A stretch of 64,000 nucleotides of DNA, from contig DISD01000096.1 of NCBI GenBank assembly GCA_002435715.1, positions 65,032 through 129,031 of the forward strand, given 5' to 3'. The notes beneath the pieces were generated by a model. It did no database searches. It saw only the letters and a list, made by a program, of their open reading frames with translations, and was not told the origin of the DNA. The DNA comes from Rhodospirillaceae bacterium UBA6219 (GTDB lineage: Bacteria; Pseudomonadota; Alphaproteobacteria; Rhodospirillales; Magnetospirillaceae). The position numbers were made by a program, and so were the translations under genes. How positions within the stretch are numbered: the first letter of the stretch is position 1; every line of letters starts with the position of its first letter. Shown here piece after piece: positions 56,852-64,000 of this stretch.

Positions 56852-57712
56852 TTACGCCGCCGGCGTCGGGAAGATGGCCTTCAGGTCGTTCCAACCTGAC
56901 GTTTGGGCGCCGCTGGCGCGCGACGCCTTGGCGGCGGCGGCCTCGATGCGGGCGATGCGTTCGCGGGTCCCCGGATGGGTGGAAAACAGCGAGGTGGTGC
57001 TGGTGTCCGATTCCGGGTGCAGCTTGATCAGGGTGCGGAAGAAGTCGTCGGCCTTGTCCGGGTCGTAGCCGGTGCGTTCGAAAATCTTCAGGATATGGGC
57101 GTCGGCTTCGAATTCGTTGTCGCGAGAATAGCCCGACAGGATCAGCGAATAAAGCGGGCCTTCCAGTGCGGTCAGCACCTGGGCGCCGATGGCGCCGGCA
57201 CCGCCCATCCAAGCGCTGAGCGCCTCCTTGCCGATGCTTCCGGCCCCTTGCAGCAGGGATTGGTTGCGGATCTGCGACAGGCCATGGCCGCGATCGGCGT
57301 GGCCGACTTCGTGCGAGATGACCGAGGCCAGCTCGTCCGGTGTCGCGCAATACTTGACCAAGGCGGAATTGATGGCCAGCTTGCCGCCCGGCAGGGCCCA
57401 GGCGTTGACCTGATCGGATTTCACCATGGTGATTTCCCAGGCCAAGCTTTGGCGGTCGGCGGCCTTCAGCAAGGGCTGGGCGAACTTGCGTAGCGCCTCT
57501 TGGGCGTTGCGGTCGGGATAGGCGCCGCCCGACTTGGTCAGATAATCCTGGTAATAGGTCTGCCCCATCTGGATTTCATCGGATTCGCCCGACGAATAAG
57601 CGCTGACCACGTTGGCGGCGCCCTGGATCAGGTTGCCCAGGTTGAATTGGGCATAAGCGGGGGCGGCGACGGCGCTGGCCGCCAGGCCAGCAAGCAAGGA
57701 ACGGCGATGCAT
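56852..57712 (-). CDS. M48-family zinc metalloprotease, exported
   Basis: This 286-residue protein has a signal peptide (LLAGLAASAVAAPAYAQ) and the zinc motif HEVGH near residue 133, with the third ligand in EFEAD near 200. The family includes LoiP and BepA-type enzymes that check outer-membrane proteins. It is the last gene of a coupled leftward group with two lipoproteins and a second M48 enzyme, which suggests a joint envelope quality-control task. Confidence 0.93.
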   Translation of the reverse strand: MHRRSLLAGLAASAVAAPAYAQFNLGNLIQGAANVVSAYSSGESDEIQMGQTYYQDYLTKSGGAYPDRNAQEALRKFAQPLLKAADRQSLAWEITMVKSDQVNAWALPGGKLAINSALVKYCATPDELASVISHEVGHADRGHGLSQIRNQSLLQGAGSIGKEALSAWMGGAGAIGAQVLTALEGPLYSLILSGYSRDNEFEADAHILKIFERTGYDPDKADDFFRTLIKLHPESDTSTTSLFSTHPGTRERIARIEAAAAKASRASGAQTSGWNDLKAIFPTPAA

Positions 57713-57722
57713 GGGCTTCGTC

Positions 57723-58337
57723 TCAGCCTTTCTTGATCTTCAACGAGGCGATCACGTGTTCAGCTTCGGCCTTGTTCTTGTCGAAGTGATAGATCGCCGA
57801 GCCCAGATAGTGGACCACATACAGCTTGTCGTCCACCACGGCGGCGATTCCGAAACCACGTCGGCGCAATTCGTCCTTGGGGGTATAGGAATATTGGAAG
57901 CGGATGCCGGGATGGCCGTCCAGGCTGGCCGGAGCCATGTTTTCCACTTTCACCGGCACGTCACCGGCCAACTTGCCCCAGGACGTGGTGAAGAACTCGA
58001 CGATTTCCCATTCGGTCATGGTCTTGGAAAAGCGAAAGGAAATCTGGTCGGGCTGGCGGTTCATCAGCTTCAGGATGAAGCTGTGGTTCTTTTCCACGTC
58101 CTGGTCTTCGAACAAGGTCTTGCCGTCCTTGATCCCCAGGTGGAAGAACAGGGAATCCATGCCGGGACCATCCTGGGTCCACAGAAAACCGTCGCGGTCG
58201 CCTTGACCGCTCCAGGTCTGGGTGGTGACTACCTCGGCCTTGTCCGACAGCTTGACGGCGCCGGGCGGAATCTTCTGCCAGGATTCGCAGGCGGACAACG
58301 CAATCAACAGCAACAGGGGCAAAAGACGGCGGGTCAT
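57723..58337 (-). CDS. Hypothetical lipoprotein, 204 residues
   Basis: The product starts MTRRLLPLLLLIALSACESW with a lipobox LSAC and the Cys at residue 17. The mature part is soluble, with mixed charge (FFHLGIKDGKTLFEDQD, SRFSKTMTEWE-like patches). No known domain is recognised. The ATG at 58337 lies 2 bases after the stop of the second M48 gene (58340), and its own stop is 10 bases before the next protease. It probably works with the two proteases. Confidence 0.85.
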   Translation of the reverse strand: MTRRLLPLLLLIALSACESWQKIPPGAVKLSDKAEVVTTQTWSGQGDRDGFLWTQDGPGMDSLFFHLGIKDGKTLFEDQDVEKNHSFILKLMNRQPDQISFRFSKTMTEWEIVEFFTTSWGKLAGDVPVKVENMAPASLDGHPGIRFQYSYTPKDELRRRGFGIAAVVDDKLYVVHYLGSAIYHFDKNKAEAEHVIASLKIKKG

Positions 58338-58339
58338 TG

Positions 58340-59524
58340 TCAGCTTCCCAGATAATGGGTGATCAGGTCGCGGTCGCCGGCATCGGGGGCGGCATTCAGG
58401 TAGCGGCGGAAATATTCCTTGGCCAGTTCCTTCTCGCCGCGGCGCCACCGGATCGTGGCCACCATGCGAAAAGCCTCGGGCGGGGCGCCCATCGCCTCGC
58501 AGGCCTGGTGGAAATAGGACATGGACACCAATTCGTCGTCGTCCTTGGCCCGTTTACGGTACAGCTCGCCCAGGGCGTAATAGATCTGACCGGGCAACGG
58601 GTCGTCTTTCAGCAACAGTTCGAACAACGCCTTGCTTTCGCGGAACTGGCCCAGCTTGACCTCGTCCAGCAGGAAGTCCAGACGGACCCCCACCAGGGCC
58701 TGGCGCAAGCGGTCGGGCGGTGGCACCGTCGGCTTGGCGGTCTTTTCCGCCAGTTCGCGCAAGGATTTTTCCCGTTCCTCGCTGGGCGGGTGGCTGGCGA
58801 CGAACAGCCGGACCGTGCGGTCCTCATAGCTTTCGTACTCGAATTCGTGCTTGGCCTTTTTCAGGTCCAAGATGCGCTTCCACACATCGGCGGCGGCGCT
58901 GGGCTCGTATCCGGCCTTGACCAGGCGGTTGAAGCCTTCCTCGTCGGATTCGCGTTCGTTGTCGCGGGAAAAGGCCTGGATGTTGCCGACCGCGATGACA
59001 TGGGGCAATTCGGCGATCTGGGCCACGCCGGTGGTGGCGCCCAACAGGCCAAGAACGGCGGCCACGTCGGTGTTCTCGCGGGCATTGCGGAAACGGGCCA
59101 AGGTGTGGCGACGGGCATAATGGGTGATTTCATGACCGACGACGGCGGCCAGCTCCGATTCGGTGCGGGCGCGGATCAACAGGCCGCTCCAGATCGAGAT
59201 CGCGCCATTGGGCGAGGCGGTGGCGTTGAAATGCGGCACCCGCACCACATAGGGACGCAGATCACCGCAATATTCCGCCGCCAGCTTGCACACCATGTCT
59301 GACACCAAGGCGTTGAGAGCCGGGTCGCGTACCCGGTTGGCGGAATCGCGCAGATCGGCCTCGGCCTTGTCGGCGGTCAGCCAAATGCCGGCCTCGTCGG
59401 TCTTGACGTCGGGCCGGTAGCCGGGGTTGACGGTGGCGATGCCACTGGACGAGCCGGTTTCATGGGTGACGCACCCGGCCAACAGCATGGCGGCGGCCAA
59501 GGACAGCAGCAGGCGGGGCTTCAT
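58340..59524 (-). CDS. M48-family zinc metalloprotease lipoprotein with C-terminal TPR-like helices
   Basis: This 394-residue protein has a lipobox (LLAGC, Cys 18), the zinc motif HEITH near residue 130 and a Glu-containing third ligand in ERESDEEG near 190. After residue 240 it has helical repeats (LFELLLKDDPLPGQIYYALGE, split as two helices, and AKEYFRRYLNAAPDAG) like the TPR part of BepA. It lies in the outer-membrane periplasmic face. Its start overlaps the upstream lipoprotein gene's stop as ATGA. Confidence 0.92.
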   Translation of the reverse strand: MKPRLLLSLAAAMLLAGCVTHETGSSSGIATVNPGYRPDVKTDEAGIWLTADKAEADLRDSANRVRDPALNALVSDMVCKLAAEYCGDLRPYVVRVPHFNATASPNGAISIWSGLLIRARTESELAAVVGHEITHYARRHTLARFRNARENTDVAAVLGLLGATTGVAQIAELPHVIAVGNIQAFSRDNERESDEEGFNRLVKAGYEPSAAADVWKRILDLKKAKHEFEYESYEDRTVRLFVASHPPSEEREKSLRELAEKTAKPTVPPPDRLRQALVGVRLDFLLDEVKLGQFRESKALFELLLKDDPLPGQIYYALGELYRKRAKDDDELVSMSYFHQACEAMGAPPEAFRMVATIRWRRGEKELAKEYFRRYLNAAPDAGDRDLITHYLGS

Positions 59525-60228
59525 TGGGGCAGCCCGGTCAGCAAGGTGTCGACGCTTTCCCGCGCCGAGGCCAGGTCGCGCAGGTCGCCGGATTCGCGGG
59601 CCAGCAGGTTGAACCAGACGATTTCACCGGTCTTCAGATCGACCAGCGAAGCATAGCCGACCTGCTTGCCGCCCTCCATCTGCACGCCGAACAAAATTGC
59701 CGCCGCCAGCTTCAGCGCCCGACGTCCCGACGATGTGTAGCTGTCGCGCAGCCAGACGAACAAGGCGTATTGGGAATCGGTGCTTTCCGCCAGCATGGTG
59801 GTGGCCGGACCCAAGGCCCAGTTGAACTTGCCTTCTTTGCCCGGCAGGCCGGGGGCGGGGGGGAAGGCATAGTTTTGGATGTTGATGCCGGTGACCCCGT
59901 GCAATTTCTGCAATTGCTGAAAGGTGTCGTAGTGTGGATCGTCCTGGGCCAAAGGCTGGTATTCGCTGAAGCGGGCGTTCAGCTTGGCCAGATGTTCGTT
60001 CAGCGCCGCCTTCAGGTTGCGTTGTCCGCTCAGGGTCCAATCGGCGTTCAGCTCGGTCAGCCCGCCGGCGGTCAGTTCCGACAATTCCACGTCGGCCGGC
60101 ATCAACAGGATTTTCGGCTGGGCGACGTCACGGGTCAGTTTGTCGGTGGTACTGAGGGTGCGGGTGGCGCAGGCGCTGACCGACAGGGCCAAAGCGGCCA
60201 CCAGAACAAGGCGAAATGATGTGAACAT
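59521..60228 (-). CDS. Hypothetical lipoprotein, 235 residues
   Basis: The product starts MFTSFRLVLVAALALSVSAC and has a lipobox SVSAC with the Cys at residue 20. The mature part has GYASLVDLKTGEIVWFNLL, a pattern seen in curli/penicillin-binding-protein-activator-like beta sheets, but no sure family. The ATG at 60228 is chosen because it gives a proper lipoprotein signal. It heads the leftward protease-lipoprotein group. The following start overlaps its stop as ATGA. Confidence 0.85.
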   Translation of the reverse strand: MFTSFRLVLVAALALSVSACATRTLSTTDKLTRDVAQPKILLMPADVELSELTAGGLTELNADWTLSGQRNLKAALNEHLAKLNARFSEYQPLAQDDPHYDTFQQLQKLHGVTGINIQNYAFPPAPGLPGKEGKFNWALGPATTMLAESTDSQYALFVWLRDSYTSSGRRALKLAAAILFGVQMEGGKQVGYASLVDLKTGEIVWFNLLARESGDLRDLASARESVDTLLTGLPQ

Positions 60229-60408
60229 GGGCCCCCCTAGATGAGCGGAGGCAATCATAACGACTGAGGACGTCATCGCAACCATCATTAAGGGTGTCGT
60301 GCGGTGACATCGCGTCACAACTTGGAACAGGCCATCACTGCCCTTCCCATCAATATTCCATTAGTCTTTGTGTGTAAGACTTCCGATTGTCGGACGAACG
60401 GAAAGACC

Positions 60409-60624
60409 ATGATTGCCGCCACCGCTTCCCATGCCAGCCAGTGTTACCCGCCGCGGGTCGAGCGGGCGGCGGCGCATGTCACTCGGGGCGAGTGGGCCTG
60501 TGGGCACGCCATCGCCAGCGGCATGATGCAATGTGCCATTGCCGGCGGTTGTCCGGCCCGCGGCGAATGCACCCACGCCGCCCAGCATATGATGGGCGTC
60601 ATCCGGTCGATCCTGAACGGCTAA
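60409..60624 (+). CDS. Cys/His-rich small protein, 71 residues
   Basis: The product has five cysteines and several His: QCYPP, WACGHA, MQCAIAGGC and GECTH. The spacing could hold a metal or iron-sulphur site. The ATG at 60409 follows GGAAAG. It lies in a gap between the lipoprotein group and a hemerythrin, and its stop overlaps the hemerythrin stop by four bases on the other strand. No known family is recognised. Confidence 0.65.
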   Translation: MIAATASHASQCYPPRVERAAAHVTRGEWACGHAIASGMMQCAIAGGCPARGECTHAAQHMMGVIRSILNG

Positions 60625-61013
60625 GGCCGGTTCAGGTGCAGGGAGATTTTGACGTCTTCCTCGACGATGTGGCGATAAAGCCAGACATTCAGGAAATGTT
60701 CGATATCGGCGGCGCTGCGCTGGTTGGTGCCCATGGCCACTTCTTCGCGGAATTCGCGGATTTCTTCCAGCAACGAGCGGTGCAGATGGGCATGGGTGGC
60801 CAAGTCGGGCAGGGCGATGTTGCGCATCACCCGTTCTTCGTGGTCGAAATGCTCGGACACCAAGGTGATCAGCTGATCCAGGCCGACCACCATTTCACCT
60901 CGGCTCAGGCCATCATGGATGCGAACAAAGAAGTCGTGGGCGGTTTCGATCAAAAGCTGGTGTTGGCGATCCACGGAGGTGACATCAGTGCTTAGAATTT
61001 CCTTCCATGACAT
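60621..61013 (-). CDS. Bacteriohemerythrin
   Basis: This 130-residue single-domain hemerythrin has the ligand pattern DRQHQLL, HFDHEERVM, HAHLHRSLLEE and HIVEEDVKI. It starts MSWKEILSTDVTSVDRQHQL with AGGAGG upstream. It binds oxygen at a di-iron centre and may carry or sense it. It is the third hemerythrin domain in the window, unlike the one at 37067 in keeping all motifs. Confidence 0.92.
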   Translation of the reverse strand: MSWKEILSTDVTSVDRQHQLLIETAHDFFVRIHDGLSRGEMVVGLDQLITLVSEHFDHEERVMRNIALPDLATHAHLHRSLLEEIREFREEVAMGTNQRSAADIEHFLNVWLYRHIVEEDVKISLHLNRP

Positions 61014-61161
61014 GTTGTCCGCCTCCTGGTTGAGGCAGTGGTTGTAAAGTATTCTGCAACCAATTTGCAACGCCACCATCCCTTGAAAACAAAAAAATTT
61101 CGTCCAAGCAGCGGGCGGTTTATGATCACCGGGAAGACAAAGACGATTCAGAGATGGTCGG

Positions 61162-62304
61162 ATGAGATTATTGGTTGCAGCGCTGACGGCATTTCTTGTT
61201 CTGCCGTCTTTGACTTCCCTGGCGGCCGAGCCGCCGATCCGGATCGGTTCTTTCTTGTCGACCACCGGCGTCATGTCGCCCATGGGAGACCCCGAGAAGA
61301 AAACCCTGGAGATGGAGGTCGAACGGCTGAACGCCGCCGGCGGCGTGCTGGGGCGTAAGCTGGAACTGGTGCTGTACGATGACGGGTCGGTGCCGGAAAA
61401 GGCCGCCACCCTGGTGCGGCGCCTGATTGAATCCGACCGGGTGGACGTGCTGGTCGGCGGGTCGGGGACGCCGACCTCGATGGCGGTGTTGGGCGTGGTG
61501 GAAAAGGCGGAAATCCCCTATCTGTCCCTCGGCGGCGGTGTCGCCATTGTCGATCCGGTGCGCAAATGGACGTTCAAGGTGCCGCAAACCGACCGTTTGG
61601 CGGCGCAAAAGGTGTTCGGCGACCTGAAGCGTCGCGGCCTGACCAAGGTGGCGTTACTGTCGGAAAATGTCGGTTTCGGCAAGTCGGGGCGCAATCAATG
61701 CGTGGAATTGGCCCCGGGGTTCGGCATCGACGTCGTCGCCGACGAAACCTATGGGCCGCGCGACCCCGATGTCACCGCGCAGCTGACCCGTATTCGCGCC
61801 ACATCCGGCGTGCAGGCGCTTTTCGTTTTTGGCACCGGTCAAGGACCGGCGGTGGTCACCCGCAACATTCGCCAACTGGGCATGGATTTGCCGGTCTATC
61901 AATCCCATGGTGTGGCGTCCAAGGACTTCCTGCGTCTGGTGGGCAAGTCCGCCGACGGCATGCGCTTGCCGTCCTCCCCCTTGGCCATCGTCGAGGTTCT
62001 GCCCGACAGCCATCCGCAAAAAGCGGTGTTGAGTGCCTTCAAACGCGATTTCGAATCCCGCACCGGTGACGAGGTCAGCATGATGGCCGGCCATTCCTGG
62101 GACGCGCTGTATCTTTACCTGGACGCCGTCCGTCGCGCCGGCAGCACCGAGAAGGCCAAGGTGCGTGACGCCCTGGAAAACACCCAAGGCTTTGTCGGCC
62201 AAGGCGGCGTGTTCAGCCTCAGCGCCCAGGACCATATGGGCCTGGGTCTGGATTCCCTGCATCTGGTGGACATCAAGGACGGCGCCTGGAAACTGGCGGA
62301 ATAG
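61162..62304 (+). CDS. ABC transporter substrate-binding protein, branched-chain amino acid type (LivK-like)
   Basis: This 380-residue protein has a signal peptide (LLVAALTAFLVLPSLTSLAA) and the peripla_BP_6 pattern IRIGSFLSTTGVMSPMGDPE, NAAGGVLGRKLEL and VLVGGSGTPTSMAV. It is periplasmic and soluble. No permease or ATPase gene is adjacent, so it may be an orphan feeding a transporter or sensor encoded elsewhere. Its ligand is unknown. Confidence 0.93.
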   Translation: MRLLVAALTAFLVLPSLTSLAAEPPIRIGSFLSTTGVMSPMGDPEKKTLEMEVERLNAAGGVLGRKLELVLYDDGSVPEKAATLVRRLIESDRVDVLVGGSGTPTSMAVLGVVEKAEIPYLSLGGGVAIVDPVRKWTFKVPQTDRLAAQKVFGDLKRRGLTKVALLSENVGFGKSGRNQCVELAPGFGIDVVADETYGPRDPDVTAQLTRIRATSGVQALFVFGTGQGPAVVTRNIRQLGMDLPVYQSHGVASKDFLRLVGKSADGMRLPSSPLAIVEVLPDSHPQKAVLSAFKRDFESRTGDEVSMMAGHSWDALYLYLDAVRRAGSTEKAKVRDALENTQGFVGQGGVFSLSAQDHMGLGLDSLHLVDIKDGAWKLAE

Positions 62305-63603
62305 TCAGAACTTTGCCGTAAAAGACATCATAAGAGATTCTTGATAATCCTGGTCAACAACTGACACAAAATCTGTTGACCAAGATGACAATGATGCCGT
62401 TCCCATTATTTGGGCGTCAACGGCCAGACCATCTGAGCCTAATGCCTTTAACCTGTCGAATATGTTGTGGTAGATGGCACCTAATCTTATTCCGGCTCCG
62501 GTGTAGTGTAGGGATTTGTCGTAAAGGCTGATCGAACTGTCATGAAGCGTGATGCTGTTTTTTATACCAAAATCATAATTTATTCCGACGATGCCGCGCC
62601 AATTGTCGTTCAATGGAACGCCCCATTGCAGGTCCACGCCAATACCTTGGGACTCGTAGTCAGCATCGAAAACTAATTGCCGACGATTTGGTCCGCAACT
62701 CGTGCAGCTGAAATAACGAATCCCTCGTTGCCATTCTGGCGTGGGGCGTTGATAGTCAAGGTGAAAATACGATAGCTTGAGCCATGAATCCGAAGGTAGT
62801 TCTGGAATTCCTGCAAAAGCGTTCAATGAAACGCGCCAGGTATCGAAACGTGTCTTAAACCCCAATTCTTCATTGGTGTTTAGAGCGGTTATGTTTCCGG
62901 ATACGACACCTCCCTGTATCGCCGATCCTTCCCGGATCAGGGCGATCATATTGTTGGATGTCGCGCTGCCGTAAAACTCGGAATGCTGGTGTTCGACTTG
63001 TGGGGAGGTCAGGACATACAGCCATCCGTATTTCTGGATTGGGTAACGATCGCCAAGCCAGAATTTTGCTGCATTTTCTAGTTCTAGGCCATATTCGAGC
63101 GATTGAAATGCGCTGGGGGTTTTGCGTGTCTGCGCCGACATAGTTTCGCGCTGCGACAACCTCCCTTCGTTAGACCATGTGCGTTGCCAGTAGATCAAGG
63201 GGCGCCCCGCAAACACACCCGCGCCAAATTTGGCAGACGCTGAAATTGTGGGATCGACATCGTATTCCAGTACGGTGCCATTTGCGAAACCTGGTTGATG
63301 GAATTTGAACAGGCTGCCGCTTTCCGCCAAGAAGTATTGAAACTTCAGTGGTTCGGGTTTTAAGCCCAGTGACTTCATGGAATCTGCAATGATCGGCAGA
63401 TGCTTCGCGGCATCTATTGCTGATCCTTTTGCATTTTCAATTGATATGCTTGTTTTGTCGCTCCATTTATGATCGGCCTGAATGCGGTTTAGCATGAAAT
63501 CTCTTACTGTTTGTTCAAATTTCTTGTCTTCTGCTTTGCAGATTGTGGGGCTGATCAGCCATGTAAATGTCATGAGTAAAGCAAAACTTTTATTTCCCCC
63601 CAT
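62305..63603 (-). CDS. Putative outer-membrane protein of unknown family, low-GC gene
   Basis: This 432-residue protein starts MGGNKSFALLMTFTWLISPT with a signal peptide ending CKA. Many short alternating strands follow (VLEYDVDPTIS, WLKLSYFHLDY, GVDLQWGVPL, GIVGINYDFGI), and the last residues SLMMSFTAKF end in Phe, as outer-membrane beta barrels do. I recognise no family. Base composition is clearly less GC-rich than its neighbours, and codons such as AAT, GAT and TTT are common, suggesting transfer. It is convergent with the preceding binding-protein gene, with no gap between their stops. Confidence 0.6.
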   Translation of the reverse strand: MGGNKSFALLMTFTWLISPTICKAEDKKFEQTVRDFMLNRIQADHKWSDKTSISIENAKGSAIDAAKHLPIIADSMKSLGLKPEPLKFQYFLAESGSLFKFHQPGFANGTVLEYDVDPTISASAKFGAGVFAGRPLIYWQRTWSNEGRLSQRETMSAQTRKTPSAFQSLEYGLELENAAKFWLGDRYPIQKYGWLYVLTSPQVEHQHSEFYGSATSNNMIALIREGSAIQGGVVSGNITALNTNEELGFKTRFDTWRVSLNAFAGIPELPSDSWLKLSYFHLDYQRPTPEWQRGIRYFSCTSCGPNRRQLVFDADYESQGIGVDLQWGVPLNDNWRGIVGINYDFGIKNSITLHDSSISLYDKSLHYTGAGIRLGAIYHNIFDRLKALGSDGLAVDAQIMGTASLSSWSTDFVSVVDQDYQESLMMSFTAKF

Positions 63604-63731
63604 AATCAGCTCCCAAACCGCATTGGATATATCGGTAACAGCACCCATTCGGCTGTCTTGAGGCTGATCCTACTCGTATCCGTGTATAAATAAACCGTAA
63701 AACTACGTAAAATTGTGCGCGGTGATAAAAA

Positions 63732-63757
63732 AAACGGCCTCGCTTGGAAGGCCGTTT
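63732..63757 (-). terminator. Rho-independent terminator of the polyprenyl synthase gene
   Basis: AAACGGCC (63732-63739) and GGCCGTTT (63750-63757) pair across a 10-base loop, followed on the minus strand by a run of eight T. It lies 22 bases past the synthase stop. Confidence 0.9.
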
Positions 63758-63779
63758 CTGGAAGGTGTCTCGCCGATAC

Positions 63780-64000
63780 TCAGTATGCGCGGTCGATGCA
63801 GAAGTCGATGACGTCGATCATCGCCTGCTTGATGGCCCCATCGGGGAACAGCCGCAGGGCATCGCGCGCCACTTCGCCGTAATGACGGGCCCGGGCGATG
63901 GTGTCGGCCAGGGTGCCGTGCTTTTCCATCAGCGAGAAGGCGTGCTCCAGATCACCTTCTTGCTGTTCCAACCGTTCCACGGTGCGGCGCCAGAATTCGC
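63780..64000 (-). CDS. Polyprenyl diphosphate synthase, 3' end only
   Basis: The 73 visible C-terminal residues read EFWRRTVERLEQQEGDLEHA and on to FCIDRAY, the standard end of octaprenyl/decaprenyl diphosphate synthases (IspB type), with ATIARARHYGEVARDAL-like helices. The 5' part lies beyond the right edge. The enzyme makes the ubiquinone side chain. The active-site aspartate motifs are not in view. Confidence 0.85.
   Translation of the reverse strand, partial: EFWRRTVERLEQQEGDLEHAFSLMEKHGTLADTIARARHYGEVARDALRLFPDGAIKQAMIDVIDFCIDRAY

Noticed and set aside
1..64000. CRISPR array, rRNA operon or replication origin
   Set aside because: No evenly spaced direct repeats, no rRNA sequence and no DnaA-box cluster were seen in the window, although dnaB is present.

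Overview
The window looks like chromosome from an alphaproteobacterium of the Rhodospirillales, most likely Magnetospirillum or a close relative. The evidence is high GC, an NDUFA12-type complex I accessory gene, a DUF2232 gene between rpsR and rplI, a B12-dependent ribonucleotide reductase and several hemerythrin-domain proteins. The genus call is inference. No ribosomal RNA, convincing tRNA, CRISPR array or complete prophage is visible.

From 1 to 13225 the window carries metabolic and defence genes. These are a quinone oxidoreductase divergent from a LysR regulator, an ABC-F ATPase, an SDR dehydrogenase divergent from an ArsR-type regulator, and a tripartite RND efflux operon (adaptor, pump, outer-membrane factor, then cytochrome b561) divergent from its probable two-component system. 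From 13226 to 21998, a remnant of a multiheme cytochrome c is followed by a full potassium operon: a 27-residue leader protein, kdpF, kdpA, kdpB, kdpC, a short KdpC-like extra gene, kdpD and kdpE. A small tyrosine recombinase lies just beyond kdpE, at 22057-22689.

From 22896 to 36913 come nrdJ with candidate NrdR boxes, NDUFA12, two adjacent MlaD paralogues and a DUF2155 gene. These converge on a long leftward block: mlaF, mlaE, alr, dnaB, a cyclopropane-fatty-acid synthase, rplI, a frameshifted DUF2232 gene, rpsR and rpsF. From 37067 to 42609 there is a hemerythrin, the fatty acid cluster fabD-fabG-acpP-fabF, mltG, and a small orphan gene whose start codon touches a perfect inverted repeat. 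From 42610 to 47519 there are a TauE/SafE-type permease and the glycogen genes glgC, glgA and glk.

From 47701 to 64000 the most unusual gene is an 872-residue fusion of an N-terminal region, a metallo-beta-lactamase domain, two cyclic-nucleotide-binding-like domains and a C-terminal hemerythrin. It is followed by a flavoprotein, a UlaG-like hydrolase, a second RND efflux pair divergent from a DUF2892 gene, a tightly coupled set of two M48 metalloproteases and two lipoproteins, a Cys/His-rich mini-protein, a third hemerythrin, an orphan periplasmic binding protein, a low-GC putative outer-membrane protein, and the 3' end of a polyprenyl diphosphate synthase gene.

Most neighbouring same-strand genes are spaced by a few bases or overlap by ATGA, which suggests translational coupling. 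Stretches without genes are short. The two longer than 300 bases are 13226-13692 (cytochrome remnant plus kdp control region) and 26941-27270 (nrdJ upstream region).
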